From assembly GCA_946560065.1 (NCBI GenBank), contig CAMNUE010000001.1:250805-314804 (forward strand): 64,000 nucleotides of DNA, in the 5' to 3' direction. Both the position numbers and the translations under genes were made by a program. The notes beneath the pieces were generated by a model, which was not told the origin of the DNA, made no database searches, and was given only the letters and a program-made list of their open reading frames with translations. This document shows positions 1-7,748 of this stretch, one piece after another. The first letter of the stretch is position 1, and each line of letters opens with the position of its first letter. Origin of the DNA: an uncultured bacterium. GTDB taxonomy: Bacteria; Bacillota_I; Bacilli_A; RF39; UBA660.

Positions 1-421
1 CTCCATTCTTATATAGAGAGTTTGTGATAATAATATCATATTTAAAATTATGAGAGATTCTATCAATAATATCATAGCCTGTTCTAACAACATCTACATT
101 TAGACCAAAACTTTCTAATACTTTTCTAGAATAGTCTGAAGAGGTTTTAGAATAGTCTCCTAAAATAACTTTTTTACCTTCATAAATATTATTCTTCTTA
201 ATTTTTTTTGAATATAAGGTTATATTTTTTAATTCTTTTTTATCTTCTTCATACAAATCTAACTGGATATTACATCTTTCCACTTCTCTACTTAAAAATT
301 CGCATTCACTCTTTAAATGGTTATTAATATTTGAGAGTTTATTATACTCATCAGTTTTATTGATAATAAATAGAACGAGAGCTATAATTATTACTATTAA
401 TATAATAATACATATAATCAT
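1..421 (-). CDS. Membrane-anchored pseudo-receiver protein (partial, 3' end outside window)
   Basis: The frame is open on the minus strand from an ATG at 421 to the window edge, giving 140 residues. Residues 1-20 are a hydrophobic helix. Residues 22-70 are polar and helical, compatible with a coiled coil. From about residue 82 the sequence resembles a response-regulator receiver domain (KKVILGDYSKTSSDYSRKVL, later YDIIITN). The usual phospho-acceptor Asp at the end of beta-3 is Asn here, and only one Asp remains in the first acidic patch, so phosphotransfer is unlikely. An in-frame stop sits just before the ATG. An AGGAGG lies about 36 nt upstream, too far to fix the start. Function is unknown; it belongs to the mobile element. 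Confidence 0.6.
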   Translation of the reverse strand, partial: MIICIIILIVIIIALVLFIINKTDEYNKLSNINNHLKSECEFLSREVERCNIQLDLYEEDKKELKNITLYSKKIKKNNIYEGKKVILGDYSKTSSDYSRKVLESFGLNVDVVRTGYDIIDRISHNFKYDIIITNSLYKNG

Positions 422-547
422 TACTAGTTTTTTAGATTAAAATTTATAATCTTTTCCTCCTTTTTAAAATATTTGTACTGCATTAAGTATATTATTTTCT
501 TAAAAAAATAGGCTTTCAAATAGCAATTTCTTTATTTTTTTAATAAT

Positions 548-571
548 GTCTAATGGATATATCCATTAGAC
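548..571. promoter_or_regulatory. Perfect 24-bp palindrome, probable XRE operator
   Basis: The half-site GTCTAATGGATA is followed directly by its reverse complement. It lies about 40 bp before the first XRE gene. A degenerate copy sits at the same relative place before the second XRE gene (968-991). Binding by the XRE proteins is inferred from position and symmetry. Confidence 0.65.
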
Positions 572-611
572 TTATTTTGTGTGAATCCCCATAATAAATA
601 TGGGGATATAT

Positions 612-896
612 ATGAGAAAAACAAATACTGTTTCTTTGAAAAATAATTTGCCTACAAGAAACATTTTAGCAACTAATATTACATATTTAAGACACTTAAA
701 AAAATGGTCTCAAGAAGAATTAGCACATAAATCTGGACGAAGTGTTTCAGTTATTAGTGATATAGAAAATGCTAATATCGGTGCAACAGTAGATGCAATT
801 GATGATATTGGTTATGCTTTAGGTTGGTCGACCTCTGAGTTAACTAAAGATCATGGTTTTGTAGTAACAAAGAAACGAGTTGATAGCAAACAATGA
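612..896 (+). CDS. XRE-family HTH regulator, copy 1
   Basis: A 94-aa protein made almost entirely of a Cro/CI-type helix-turn-helix: NITYLRHLKKWSQEELAHKS, then GRSVSVISDIENAN as the recognition region. The ATG at 612 is preferred over one at 600 because GGGGA (602-606) lies at suitable spacing. It probably binds the palindrome at 548-571 and represses itself, as is common for element-borne regulators. A second copy at 1037-1324 is almost identical from the HTH onward, so the pair arose by tandem duplication. The C-terminus ends in a basic tail. Confidence 0.85.
   Translation: MRKTNTVSLKNNLPTRNILATNITYLRHLKKWSQEELAHKSGRSVSVISDIENANIGATVDAIDDIGYALGWSTSELTKDHGFVVTKKRVDSKQ
653..896 (+). repeat. 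Direct repeat copy A (XRE coding part)
   Basis: This 244-bp stretch recurs at 1081-1324, offset 428 bp, with scattered mostly silent differences. It covers the HTH and C-terminus of both regulators. Recombination between copies would delete one regulator and the operator between them. Confidence 0.85.
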
Positions 897-967
897 TAGG
901 ATGTTTGCGTTTTATTTGAAAACCTATTAGAAGTATATCACAACGACGGCAAATGCTACAAATAAAA

Positions 968-991
968 GTTCAATGGATATATCCGTTAGAC
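968..991. promoter_or_regulatory. Imperfect copy of the XRE palindrome
   Basis: The core ATGGATATATCCGT is shared with the perfect palindrome at 548-571, and the outer arms differ at a few positions. It precedes the second XRE gene by about 45 bp. The inner ATGGATATATCC(A/G)T is the likely recognition core. Confidence 0.55.
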
Positions 992-1036
992 ATAATTTTA
1001 CAATAATTACATAATATAAGTATGGGAGGTCACAGA

Positions 1037-1324
1037 GTGATTAAATCAAAGAGGACTTCTTTAGACCGCTCGAATTGGACTACAAGAAACGTTCTTGCTA
1101 CTAATGTAGTATATTTAAGACATTTAAAAAAGTGGTCTCAAGAAGAATTAGCACATAAATCTGGACGGAGTGTTTCAGTTATTAGTGATATAGAAAATGC
1201 TAATATTGGTGCGACGGTAGATATTATTGATGACATTGGTTATGCTTTGGGTTGGTCGACTTCTGAGTTAACTAAGGATCATGGTTTTGTAGTAACAAAG
1301 AAACGAGTTGATAGTAGACAATAG
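1037..1324 (+). CDS. XRE-family HTH regulator, copy 2
   Basis: A 95-aa paralogue of the protein at 612-896. GTG at 1037 is chosen because GGGAGG (1024-1029) sits 7 nt upstream; an ATG at 1022 has no ribosome site. The HTH is the same (LRHLKKWSQEELAHKS, RSVSVISDIENAN), while the first 25 residues differ from copy 1. This suggests duplication followed by divergence of the N-terminal arm. It is preceded by a degenerate version of the same operator, so the two regulators may cross-regulate. Confidence 0.85.
   Translation: MIKSKRTSLDRSNWTTRNVLATNVVYLRHLKKWSQEELAHKSGRSVSVISDIENANIGATVDIIDDIGYALGWSTSELTKDHGFVVTKKRVDSRQ
1081..1324 (+). repeat. Direct repeat copy B (XRE coding part)
   Basis: Partner of the repeat at 653-896; the stop codon region aligns exactly at a 428-bp offset. 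Confidence 0.85.
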
Positions 1325-1416
1325 AATTTTGTTTACTATTTTAATTGCCAGTAAATGCTACATATTATTTTTGGAAATTAGTATAAAATTGGTTTTGGAA
1401 TAGATATGTAGGTGGT

Positions 1417-1740
1417 ATGGTGGATAAGGAAGAATTTAAAACTTTAATTAAAGATATAGATGTATTTGATAAAGAAAAAATGGATTGTATAGTTCAAAGA
1501 TTAAAACATAATATTTGTCAAAATCTTAGGATTGCAAGAAAATTATCAAATATTAATCCAGAAAAAGCATCTCAATTACTAGGTCTTGAACCTCAATCTT
1601 TGAGAAGAATTGAGGCTGTAAACGATAGGGATGAGTTTTCTTCAAGAGTTTTAATTTTAGCAATTATGTATTATCATGTGGATGAAGATTTTTATTTTAA
1701 AGATTGGAAAGAAAATGAAAAATTACTACATAGAAAATAG
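1417..1740 (+). CDS. Putative HTH DNA-binding protein
   Basis: A 107-aa protein. The centre (ICQNLRIARKLSNINPEKAS, then QLLGLEPQSLRRIEAV) fits an XRE-type HTH with a weakened second helix. The N-terminal 30 residues are charged and helical. The start is uncertain: AGGTGG (1410-1415) is only 1 nt from the ATG at 1417 and 4 nt from a GTG at 1420. It follows the two XRE genes on the same strand and is probably part of the same control region. No specific family is recognised. Confidence 0.7.
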   Translation: MVDKEEFKTLIKDIDVFDKEKMDCIVQRLKHNICQNLRIARKLSNINPEKASQLLGLEPQSLRRIEAVNDRDEFSSRVLILAIMYYHVDEDFYFKDWKENEKLLHRK

Positions 1741-2107
1741 TTATCTAATTAAAAATGATATTTTATAACAGTTTGAGGAACTTAACTTCGAAGAATTAAT
1801 ACCATTTTTTGTTAAATTATACAAGAATTAATATATTTTTATAAAATTCGACAATGACAATAGAAAACGACAAAATTCGTTTTTTTTTTGTCGTAAAATG
1901 TCTTTGAGATTGCTATATACATTGTAAAAGATGATTATGGTGATAAAAATTAATTCATGATGTTTGTTTTTAATATTGTAAAATCTTTTCAATGTTAATT
2001 TGAGATTCAAATATTTTGTAGTATTTGTATTTGTTTCTCATTATGGCAATTTTATAGAGGGATTGCCTATGGATATAAAATACTATAGAGATAGTCATAT
2101 AGAAGAT

Positions 2108-2157
2108 GTCGAGTATTTTCTTATTAATACTAATAGGGGAATACTCGACTTTTTTTA
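2108..2157 (+). terminator. Intrinsic terminator or attenuator before the sigma-like gene
   Basis: The 10-bp perfect stem GTCGAGTATT (2108-2117) / AATACTCGAC (2140-2149) is followed by eight T residues. It lies between a possible leader start (ATG 2069 behind AGAGGG) and the sigma-like gene. The reading frame from 2069 stays open through the hairpin into that gene, so translation could affect termination. The stretch 1741-2068 holds no convincing gene. It contains one AT-rich hairpin near 1869-1894 (CGACAAAA paired with TTTTGTCG) that I cannot assign. Confidence 0.7.
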
Positions 2158-2239
2158 TTGCACTTTTAATTTTGTTGGGTGTAGATCTCCACCCTCTAAT
2201 CAGTTTTTAAAAAATTTGAAATTGATTGGAGGAAAGAAA

Positions 2240-2725
2240 TTGGTAAAGATGCCAGTACGAAATAAAAGCAAGGATAATCCTTATACTTTAGGTTTCGATG
2301 AACATATAGAAAAATACACTGTAGAATTTATTGATAATAAGAAAGTTATTCGCAAGATAGAAATATCAAATACAATTTATGAAGCATTTAATAAGTTTGA
2401 ATTAGATGATATATCTCAAATGCACAAAGTTCAAAAACATATAGAACATTCAGAAGTTTTTGATGAAACATTATATAAGAGAGCTATTCATAAACCTGTA
2501 TCAATAGAACAGGAAGTAGAGAACATTATACTAAATATGGAATTGATGAAAGCAATTAATCAATTATCAACTATTCAAAAGAGGAGAGTAAAAATGTACT
2601 ATTTTAAGAATATGACACAACAAGAAATAGCAGATTTTGAACATACTTCTATAAGAGCAGTACAATATACATTAAATAGTGCAATTGCTAATTTAAAAGA
2701 AAAATTACAAAAATTTAAAAATTAG
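2240..2725 (+). CDS. Sigma-70 family-like factor (region 4 HTH), element-borne
   Basis: A 161-aa protein. The C-terminal 60 residues look like sigma region 4: an amphipathic helix, then YYFKNMTQQEIADFEHTS and IRAVQYTLNSAIANLKEKL as the HTH. The N-terminal half (MVKMPVRNKSKDNPYTLGF...) resembles small sigma-like proteins common in Firmicutes conjugative elements. TTG at 2240 is chosen because GGAGGA (2228-2233) is 6 nt away. The frame is also open upstream to an ATG at 2069, which would add 57 residues running across a terminator hairpin. Probable role: transcription of transfer or excision genes; not proven. Confidence 0.7.
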   Translation: MVKMPVRNKSKDNPYTLGFDEHIEKYTVEFIDNKKVIRKIEISNTIYEAFNKFELDDISQMHKVQKHIEHSEVFDETLYKRAIHKPVSIEQEVENIILNMELMKAINQLSTIQKRRVKMYYFKNMTQQEIADFEHTSIRAVQYTLNSAIANLKEKLQKFKN

Positions 2726-2749
2726 ACTTCGTAAAATGCCTTATAAAGT

Positions 2750-2801
2750 GAGAAACAAGTGAGAGAGATATTTTCTCTTTCAACCTGTTTCTCTTTTTTT
2801 T
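2750..2801 (+). terminator. Intrinsic terminator after the sigma-like gene
   Basis: GAGAAACA (2750-2757) pairs with TGTTTCTC (2786-2793), followed by an eight-T run. Confidence 0.7.
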
Positions 2802-2888
2802 GAGAAAACAGTGTTCTTTGAAAACTGAATATCATTCATCAAATACGTTTCTATTAATTAAAGCACATTAACAAATACGCTTGTCGAT

Positions 2889-3133
2889 TAATATTTGGTT
2901 ATAAATATTAGGTTGCTCCTAATAATGCGATGATAATTAATAGGTATAATGATACTTCTGCCTAGCCACAGAACACCCAATGGAGGCAGTCTTGTGAGAT
3001 CCACAAGAAGATGAAATTTCTATGGAATTGATTAGCAATCAATCGTTTGATGAAGTCTTTAACTGTGAGACACGAGAAAATATAACAGTTAAATAATCTA
3101 AAAAGAAACCTTCTACTTAAAATGTAGGGGGTT
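2889..3133 (+). ncRNA. Candidate structured RNA of six consecutive hairpins
   Basis: The gene-free interval 2802-3158 contains a series of non-overlapping inverted repeats. TAATATTT/AAATATTA pairs 2889-2896 with 2903-2910. CTGCCT/AGGCAG pairs 2958-2963 with 2984-2989. TCTTGTG/CACAAGA pairs 2990-2996 with 3002-3008. ATTGATT/AATCAAT pairs 3027-3033 with 3037-3043. TTTAACTGT/ACAGTTAAA pairs 3058-3066 with 3085-3093. AACCTTCTAC pairs 3107-3116 with GTAGGGGGTT 3124-3133 through two G-U pairs. There is no T-run after most stems, so these are not terminators. It ends 26 nt before the next start codon, so it could be a 5' leader or an independent RNA. No known family is recognised. Confidence 0.45.
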
Positions 3134-3158
3134 CATACATATAGAAAGGAAATTAATT

Positions 3159-3347
3159 ATGAGGAAGAAAGATAAAGAATATAAAGTTAATATAAAATAT
3201 ATTAAAGTTGTTGATTTGAATGTTATAGCTAGAAATAAAAAAGAGGTAGAAAAAATATTGAAAGATACATTTAAAAATACTAATGTTATTAATAACTTGA
3301 ATACTGATGATGAGAATTATATTTATAATATTATGGAGATAGAATAA
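3159..3347 (+). CDS. Small acidic/basic protein upstream of MazF (possible DpnD/PcfM-like)
   Basis: A 62-aa protein with an AAAGGA ribosome site before ATG 3159. It has a predicted beta strand (KVNIKYIKVVDLNVIA), one helix (KKEVEKILKDTF) and an acidic tail. The strand-helix layout recalls small DpnD/PcfM-type proteins of mobile elements, a weak resemblance. Its stop overlaps the MazF start (TAATG), so the two are translationally coupled. The position is that of an antitoxin, but it lacks a recognisable ribbon-helix-helix or AbrB fold. Confidence 0.6.
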   Translation: MRKKDKEYKVNIKYIKVVDLNVIARNKKEVEKILKDTFKNTNVINNLNTDDENYIYNIMEIE

Positions 3348-3712
3348 TGACAAAAAGAATAATTCGTAAGGGAGACATGTATTATGCAAATCTTGATCCA
3401 ATTAAGGGAAGTGAACAGGGTGGGACTAGACCTGTCTTAGTTATTCAAAACAACACAGGTAATTTTTTTAGTTCCACTGTTCTAATTGCTCCTATATCAA
3501 CAAAAAGTGCAAGATTGCCTACTCATGTCAAAATTAATCATACTGAAAAGATAAAAAAAGACTCAATAGTTATGCTTGAACAAATAAGGGTAATTGATAA
3601 ATGTCGACTGAATCAATTTTTAGGTAAGGAAGACTGTGAAAAGATGAAAGAAATTGATAATTCTATTAATATTTCATTTGGAATAAATAATGAAAGAAAA
3701 ACTATTAATTAA
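3347..3712 (+). CDS. PemK/MazF-family endoribonuclease toxin
   Basis: A 121-aa protein matching the MazF/EndoA family: RKGDMYYANLDPIKGSEQGG, RPVLVIQNN, then LPTHVKIN and IVMLEQIRVIDKCRL. The residues expected for the ribosome-independent RNase fold (GSEQGGxRPV, the Thr of LPTHV, EQIRxID) are present. It would cleave mRNA at specific short sites and may act in element maintenance by addiction. The upstream 62-aa gene overlaps it and is the only candidate antitoxin. The last ten residues are a polar tail. Confidence 0.85.
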   Translation: MTKRIIRKGDMYYANLDPIKGSEQGGTRPVLVIQNNTGNFFSSTVLIAPISTKSARLPTHVKINHTEKIKKDSIVMLEQIRVIDKCRLNQFLGKEDCEKMKEIDNSINISFGINNERKTIN

Positions 3713-3836
3713 TATTTATAAATCTTGTTAATTTATTTAGTCAAGATTCTTTTTTATTATGGAAAAGATATTTAGACAAACTTTGTTGTTATGAATTAAA
3801 AATTGTGTTCATAGAATTTACGGGAGGAAACTTTAA

Positions 3837-3962
3837 ATGAAAGAAGAGAATAAAGAGGTAGTTCTATGTATTTATGATGAAAATGGAGTATCAATTAATG
3901 AAAAGATTTTAGAAGTATTTAGAAAGTATGTAAAGTCAAGACTGCAAAATGGCAGTTTTTAA
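3837..3962 (+). CDS. 41-aa small protein before the recombinases
   Basis: ATG 3837 follows GGGAGG (3822-3827) at good spacing. The product begins MKEENKEVVLCIYDENG and continues with a basic helix (KILEVFRKYVKSRLQNG). Its position between the toxin and the recombinase trio suggests an excision accessory protein. Protein length and ribosome site support a real gene; the function is unknown. Confidence 0.5.
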   Translation: MKEENKEVVLCIYDENGVSINEKILEVFRKYVKSRLQNGSF

Positions 3963-4043
3963 TATATTTACACATTGGTTAAATTTTTCCAGATATTTTA
4001 TGCTTTGGGTGTCTTAAATGACAATTGATTGGAGGAGAAAGAA

Positions 4044-5636
4044 TTGCAGAATTTGGATGAAAAAGAATATGTTGCGGGAGCTTATACTAGACTATCAGTT
4101 GTTGAAAGTGGAAATGGAGAAGAGAGTATAAGTATTATTAATCAGAAACAATATATAAAAGAATTTGCTGAAAAAAATGGTATTGCTTTATATGATTATT
4201 ATGTAGATGATGGATATTCTGGTGGAAACTTTGATAGACCTGGATTTAGGAAAATGATTAATGATATTGAATGTGGTGTAATTAATTGTGTTATTACTAA
4301 AGATACTTCAAGATTGGGTAGGGATTTTATTGAAACTGGAAACTATATATATAAGTATTTTCCAGAGCATGATGTTAGGTATATTGCTATATTAGATAAT
4401 TTTGATACAGAAAGACCAAGTGAAGCTGATGATATTATACCTTTTAAAACTGTAGTTAATGATATGTATTTAAAAGAAACATCTAAAAAAATAAAGACAA
4501 TACGACATAAGTTAATGGATGATGGTTTATTTGTTGGGAGTTCTGTTCCTTATGGATACAAGAGGTCAGATGAGGATAATCGAAAGTTAATTATTGATGA
4601 ATATGCTGCTGAAGTTGTTAAGAGAATTTTTGAAATGAAGTTAGATGGAGAAACCCCTGGTATGATAGCTAGAGCTTTATCTGATGAGGGAATATTAACA
4701 CCTAATGTATATAAGGAAAGAAAAAGAGAAGAAACTATAACTACAAATTTATGGAAACCAAGTACAATTAAACATATTTTATCAAACGAGGTTTATATAG
4801 GTACTCTTATACAGGGAAAATATGGGAGAGTTAGTCTTAAATCGAAAAAAAAGAAATTACTGCCTAAAAGCCAATGGGTAATAAAGAAAAATAATCATCC
4901 TGCTATTATTGATAAAAAAATATTTGAAAAGGTTAATGCAAAAGATAATAAAAGTTGTAATTGTGATACTAGAAATGTTAAGTATGATTATCTTTTAAAG
5001 GGATTAGTTGTATGTGCTGATTGTGGAAAGACTATGCTTGTAAGAAGAGTACCAAGTAGAGCAAAAAATGCAAAGGGAGAAACTCGTTCTATATTTTGTT
5101 GTAGAACTTATGCCAACTATAGAAATCATGTTTGTAGTATGCATTATTTTAGAGAAGATACTTTAAATGACCTTGTTTTTAAAGAAATAAAAAGAGTGTT
5201 TACTCAATATTCTAAAGATAATTTATTAAATATTGAATATGAAAAAACTTTATCTAATGGAAATGTTTTAGATAAATATAAAAAGGAATTAGATGAACAA
5301 CAAGAAAAATTAAAGTATTTAGATAAGGCAATAAGTGAATTATATAGTGATAAGAACTCTGGAATAATTTCAGAAGATGAATTTGTTAATATAAAAAAGG
5401 ATTTAGAAAAGGAAAAGAAAAATTTGACACATTCAATAAATGATTTAAGTAAGATGTTAGGAACAAGTAAAAATAATTTAACTAGTAATAAAGCAAAGAA
5501 TAAAATGATTAATGATTTTTTGAAATTAGAAAACCCTACTAAAAATATATTGAGTGAGATCATTTCAAAAATCACTATAGATAAAAATAAGAAAGTAAGA
5601 ATTTATTTTAATTTTGATATTAATGGAGTTGTGTAG
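4044..5636 (+). CDS. Large serine recombinase 1
   Basis: A 530-aa site-specific recombinase that integrates or excises the element. The N-terminal catalytic domain has YTRLS with nucleophile Ser18, SIINQ, GYSGGNFDRPGF and TSRLGRDF. It is followed by the recombinase domain (PYGYKR... WKPSTIKHILSNEVYIG), a zinc ribbon (CADCGK ... FCCRTY ... VCSMH) and a long C-terminal coiled coil (about 400-470). TTG 4044 is chosen because GGAGGAG (4031-4037) lies 6 nt upstream. It overlaps nothing and is followed 1 nt after its stop by recombinase 2, so the three recombinases form one operon. Confidence 0.93.
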   Translation: MQNLDEKEYVAGAYTRLSVVESGNGEESISIINQKQYIKEFAEKNGIALYDYYVDDGYSGGNFDRPGFRKMINDIECGVINCVITKDTSRLGRDFIETGNYIYKYFPEHDVRYIAILDNFDTERPSEADDIIPFKTVVNDMYLKETSKKIKTIRHKLMDDGLFVGSSVPYGYKRSDEDNRKLIIDEYAAEVVKRIFEMKLDGETPGMIARALSDEGILTPNVYKERKREETITTNLWKPSTIKHILSNEVYIGTLIQGKYGRVSLKSKKKKLLPKSQWVIKKNNHPAIIDKKIFEKVNAKDNKSCNCDTRNVKYDYLLKGLVVCADCGKTMLVRRVPSRAKNAKGETRSIFCCRTYANYRNHVCSMHYFREDTLNDLVFKEIKRVFTQYSKDNLLNIEYEKTLSNGNVLDKYKKELDEQQEKLKYLDKAISELYSDKNSGIISEDEFVNIKKDLEKEKKNLTHSINDLSKMLGTSKNNLTSNKAKNKMINDFLKLENPTKNILSEIISKITIDKNKKVRIYFNFDINGVV

Positions 5637-5637
5637 T

Positions 5638-7200
5638 ATGAGTAATCAAAAAATGACAGTAGCTTATGGAAGATTATCAGAGGCAGATTTAGAATTGGTA
5701 GGAAAATATTCTTCTAGTATTTATAATCAATTAAGCTTGATTAAGGATTTTGCTAAAAGAATGGATATGACTATTGATAAAGAGTATATTGATGATGGCT
5801 ACTCAGGTATTAATTTTGATAGACCTGCTTTTGAACAACTAATCAATGATATAGAAGAAGATAAGATAGAAACAGTTATAACAAAAGATATGTCGAGACT
5901 GGGTAGGGAATTTGTTGATACGTCATATTATATTAGTGAATATTTTCCAAAACATAATGTTAGGTATATAGCTATAAATGATGAATACGATAGTGATAAT
6001 CCCAATAATGCTCAACAGGATGTTATTGTTGGAATTCGTTCTATTATGAATGATAGACATGTTAAAGACTCGTCTATTAAAAGAAAGCAAATTGCTTATT
6101 CTAAAACTAGTAGGGGAGAATTCTTAGGTCCTATTGCTCCTTATGGTTATAAGATTGTTAAGAAAGATGAAAAAAGAACACTAGAAATTGATGATTATGC
6201 TTCAAATATTATAAAGAAGATATTTACTGATATTGCAAGTGGCAAGACAAGAGAAGAAGTAGCAGAAGAATTAAATAAAGAAAAAATTGTTTCACCTATG
6301 AAATATAAGAAAATGACTCCAAGTAAGAATAAAAAGTATTATTATGATTGGACAGATAAAATAATATATAGAATTTTGAAAAATGAAACTTATACGGGTT
6401 GCTTAGTTGTAAGAAAGTCAGAAAAGAAAAACTATAAGCAAAAGAAAAGAACTGTTATAGCAATAAGGGATAGAGAAATAAAAGAAGATACTCATCCCGC
6501 TATTATTAGTAAAAGCTTATTTGATGAAGCTAATTCTAGATTAAAAACAAATAAAAGAAGAGAAAAAAATAACTATGATGGGACATTTAGTGAACTTGTT
6601 ATTTGTGGAGAATGTGGAAGAACAATGACTGCTTGTAGGAAAAATAAAAATGATAAAGTTGTATATTATTTTGATTGTACAGGTACGAATAATAGAAAAA
6701 AGTGTCCTAATAGAACAATTTATGATTCTAAATTGAGGGATATAGTGCAAGATGTTATAAAAGAATTGATAAATAACTTCGTTGATGATGAATATATAAC
6801 TAATACTGTTACAAAGGAATTAGTTCAAAAAGATAGAATGAATTTAAAGCTATATAATATAGAAAGAGATATTGAAAGAATTAGCAATAATATTAAAGAT
6901 TTATATATGAAGAAAACTAAAGGTGAAATTTCATTAGAAGAATTTATTAGTTTAAAAAATGATTATGCTCAAGAAAAGGAGCAAAGAGAACAGGAGTTAA
7001 AACAAAATATAGAAAAAAATAATTCAGATATTAAAAAAGCAAAAGTGATGGAGTCTTATAACCAGTTTATAAATGGAGACGTTATTTTAAAAGATTATAT
7101 TAGAGATATTATAGAAAAGATTGTTATATATAAGGATAGCACTATTAAGTTTATTTTTAAATTTGGTGTTGGGAAAACAAAAACAATTAAATTATATTAG
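5638..7200 (+). CDS. Large serine recombinase 2
   Basis: A 520-aa paralogue of recombinase 1 with the same layout. YGRLS carries Ser14 as the nucleophile, followed by GYSGINFDRPAF, MSRLGREF, the recombinase domain (APYGYKI ... YYYDWTDKIIYRILKNETYTG), a zinc ribbon (CGECGR ... FDCTG ... KKCPNR) and a C-terminal coiled coil. ATG 5638 follows GGAG at 5625-5628 and sits directly after the stop of recombinase 1. Paired large serine recombinases may act together as heteromers on the att sites. Confidence 0.93.
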   Translation: MSNQKMTVAYGRLSEADLELVGKYSSSIYNQLSLIKDFAKRMDMTIDKEYIDDGYSGINFDRPAFEQLINDIEEDKIETVITKDMSRLGREFVDTSYYISEYFPKHNVRYIAINDEYDSDNPNNAQQDVIVGIRSIMNDRHVKDSSIKRKQIAYSKTSRGEFLGPIAPYGYKIVKKDEKRTLEIDDYASNIIKKIFTDIASGKTREEVAEELNKEKIVSPMKYKKMTPSKNKKYYYDWTDKIIYRILKNETYTGCLVVRKSEKKNYKQKKRTVIAIRDREIKEDTHPAIISKSLFDEANSRLKTNKRREKNNYDGTFSELVICGECGRTMTACRKNKNDKVVYYFDCTGTNNRKKCPNRTIYDSKLRDIVQDVIKELINNFVDDEYITNTVTKELVQKDRMNLKLYNIERDIERISNNIKDLYMKKTKGEISLEEFISLKNDYAQEKEQREQELKQNIEKNNSDIKKAKVMESYNQFINGDVILKDYIRDIIEKIVIYKDSTIKFIFKFGVGKTKTIKLY

Positions 7201-7215
7201 GAAAGGAATTTTTAG

Positions 7216-7713
7216 ATGAAGAAAAGTCAAGCAGAAAAGAATACAGAAAAAAAGAATGTTATATATATAAGGATAGCACAAAAAAATGATGAAGAAATAA
7301 AAATACAAGAAGAAGAGGTCAGACATTATACTAATAGTTTAGGAGTTGAGATAACTGATGTTTATGTAGATAATGGTTATTCTGGTAATAATTTTAAAAG
7401 ACCTGAGTTTATAAGATTAATGAATGATGTTAATGATAATAAAATTAATTCAATTTATGTTTTGAATATTTCAAGTTTTGGTAGAGACTTTATAAGAACT
7501 TTTGAAAATATAGACCAATTAACAAATAAGGGAATAGCTTTTATTTCTCTTCAAGACCATTATAATAATTTGGAGGAATGTGATACAACCAAAGAAATTT
7601 TAGATAGTATAAAATCATTATATAAGAAAGAGTTAGGGGAAAAGATAAGGATTGGTAAGAAGTATAGTAGGTTGCAAAAGAGTAAAATAGATAATAAGGA
7701 AAGTGTGAGATAA
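7216..7713 (+). CDS. Serine-recombinase catalytic-domain paralogue lacking the nucleophile
   Basis: A 165-aa protein containing only the resolvase-type N-terminal domain: YIRIAQ, then GYSGNNFKRPEF and ISSFGRDFI. The position of the catalytic Ser in the two neighbours (RLS) is Ala21 here (RIA). The recombinase and zinc-ribbon DNA-binding domains are absent. It is therefore predicted to be inactive in strand exchange. It is probably a natural accessory or inhibitory subunit, since the ribosome site (AGGAAAGGA), the start and the Arg-rich motif are intact and the stop is clean. Truncation by past recombination is the alternative. Confidence 0.85.
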   Translation: MKKSQAEKNTEKKNVIYIRIAQKNDEEIKIQEEEVRHYTNSLGVEITDVYVDNGYSGNNFKRPEFIRLMNDVNDNKINSIYVLNISSFGRDFIRTFENIDQLTNKGIAFISLQDHYNNLEECDTTKEILDSIKSLYKKELGEKIRIGKKYSRLQKSKIDNKESVR

Positions 7714-7748
7714 CTCATGCTATAAAATTTATTTTTGGAGTTACATAA
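7714..7748. other. Right junction of the mobile element (att-like site)
   Basis: Between the last recombinase stop and the first codon of the broken acetyltransferase, element DNA changes to chromosomal coding sequence. The crossover should lie here or slightly downstream, since serine recombinases cut at a central dinucleotide inside a short att core. The left junction lies outside the window, so the core cannot be defined. Confidence 0.55.

Noticed and set aside
1847-1853. TTCGACA, an exact Spo0A box on the minus strand
   Set aside because: A 7-bp match is expected several times by chance in an AT-rich 64-kb window, and no gene start is suitably placed.
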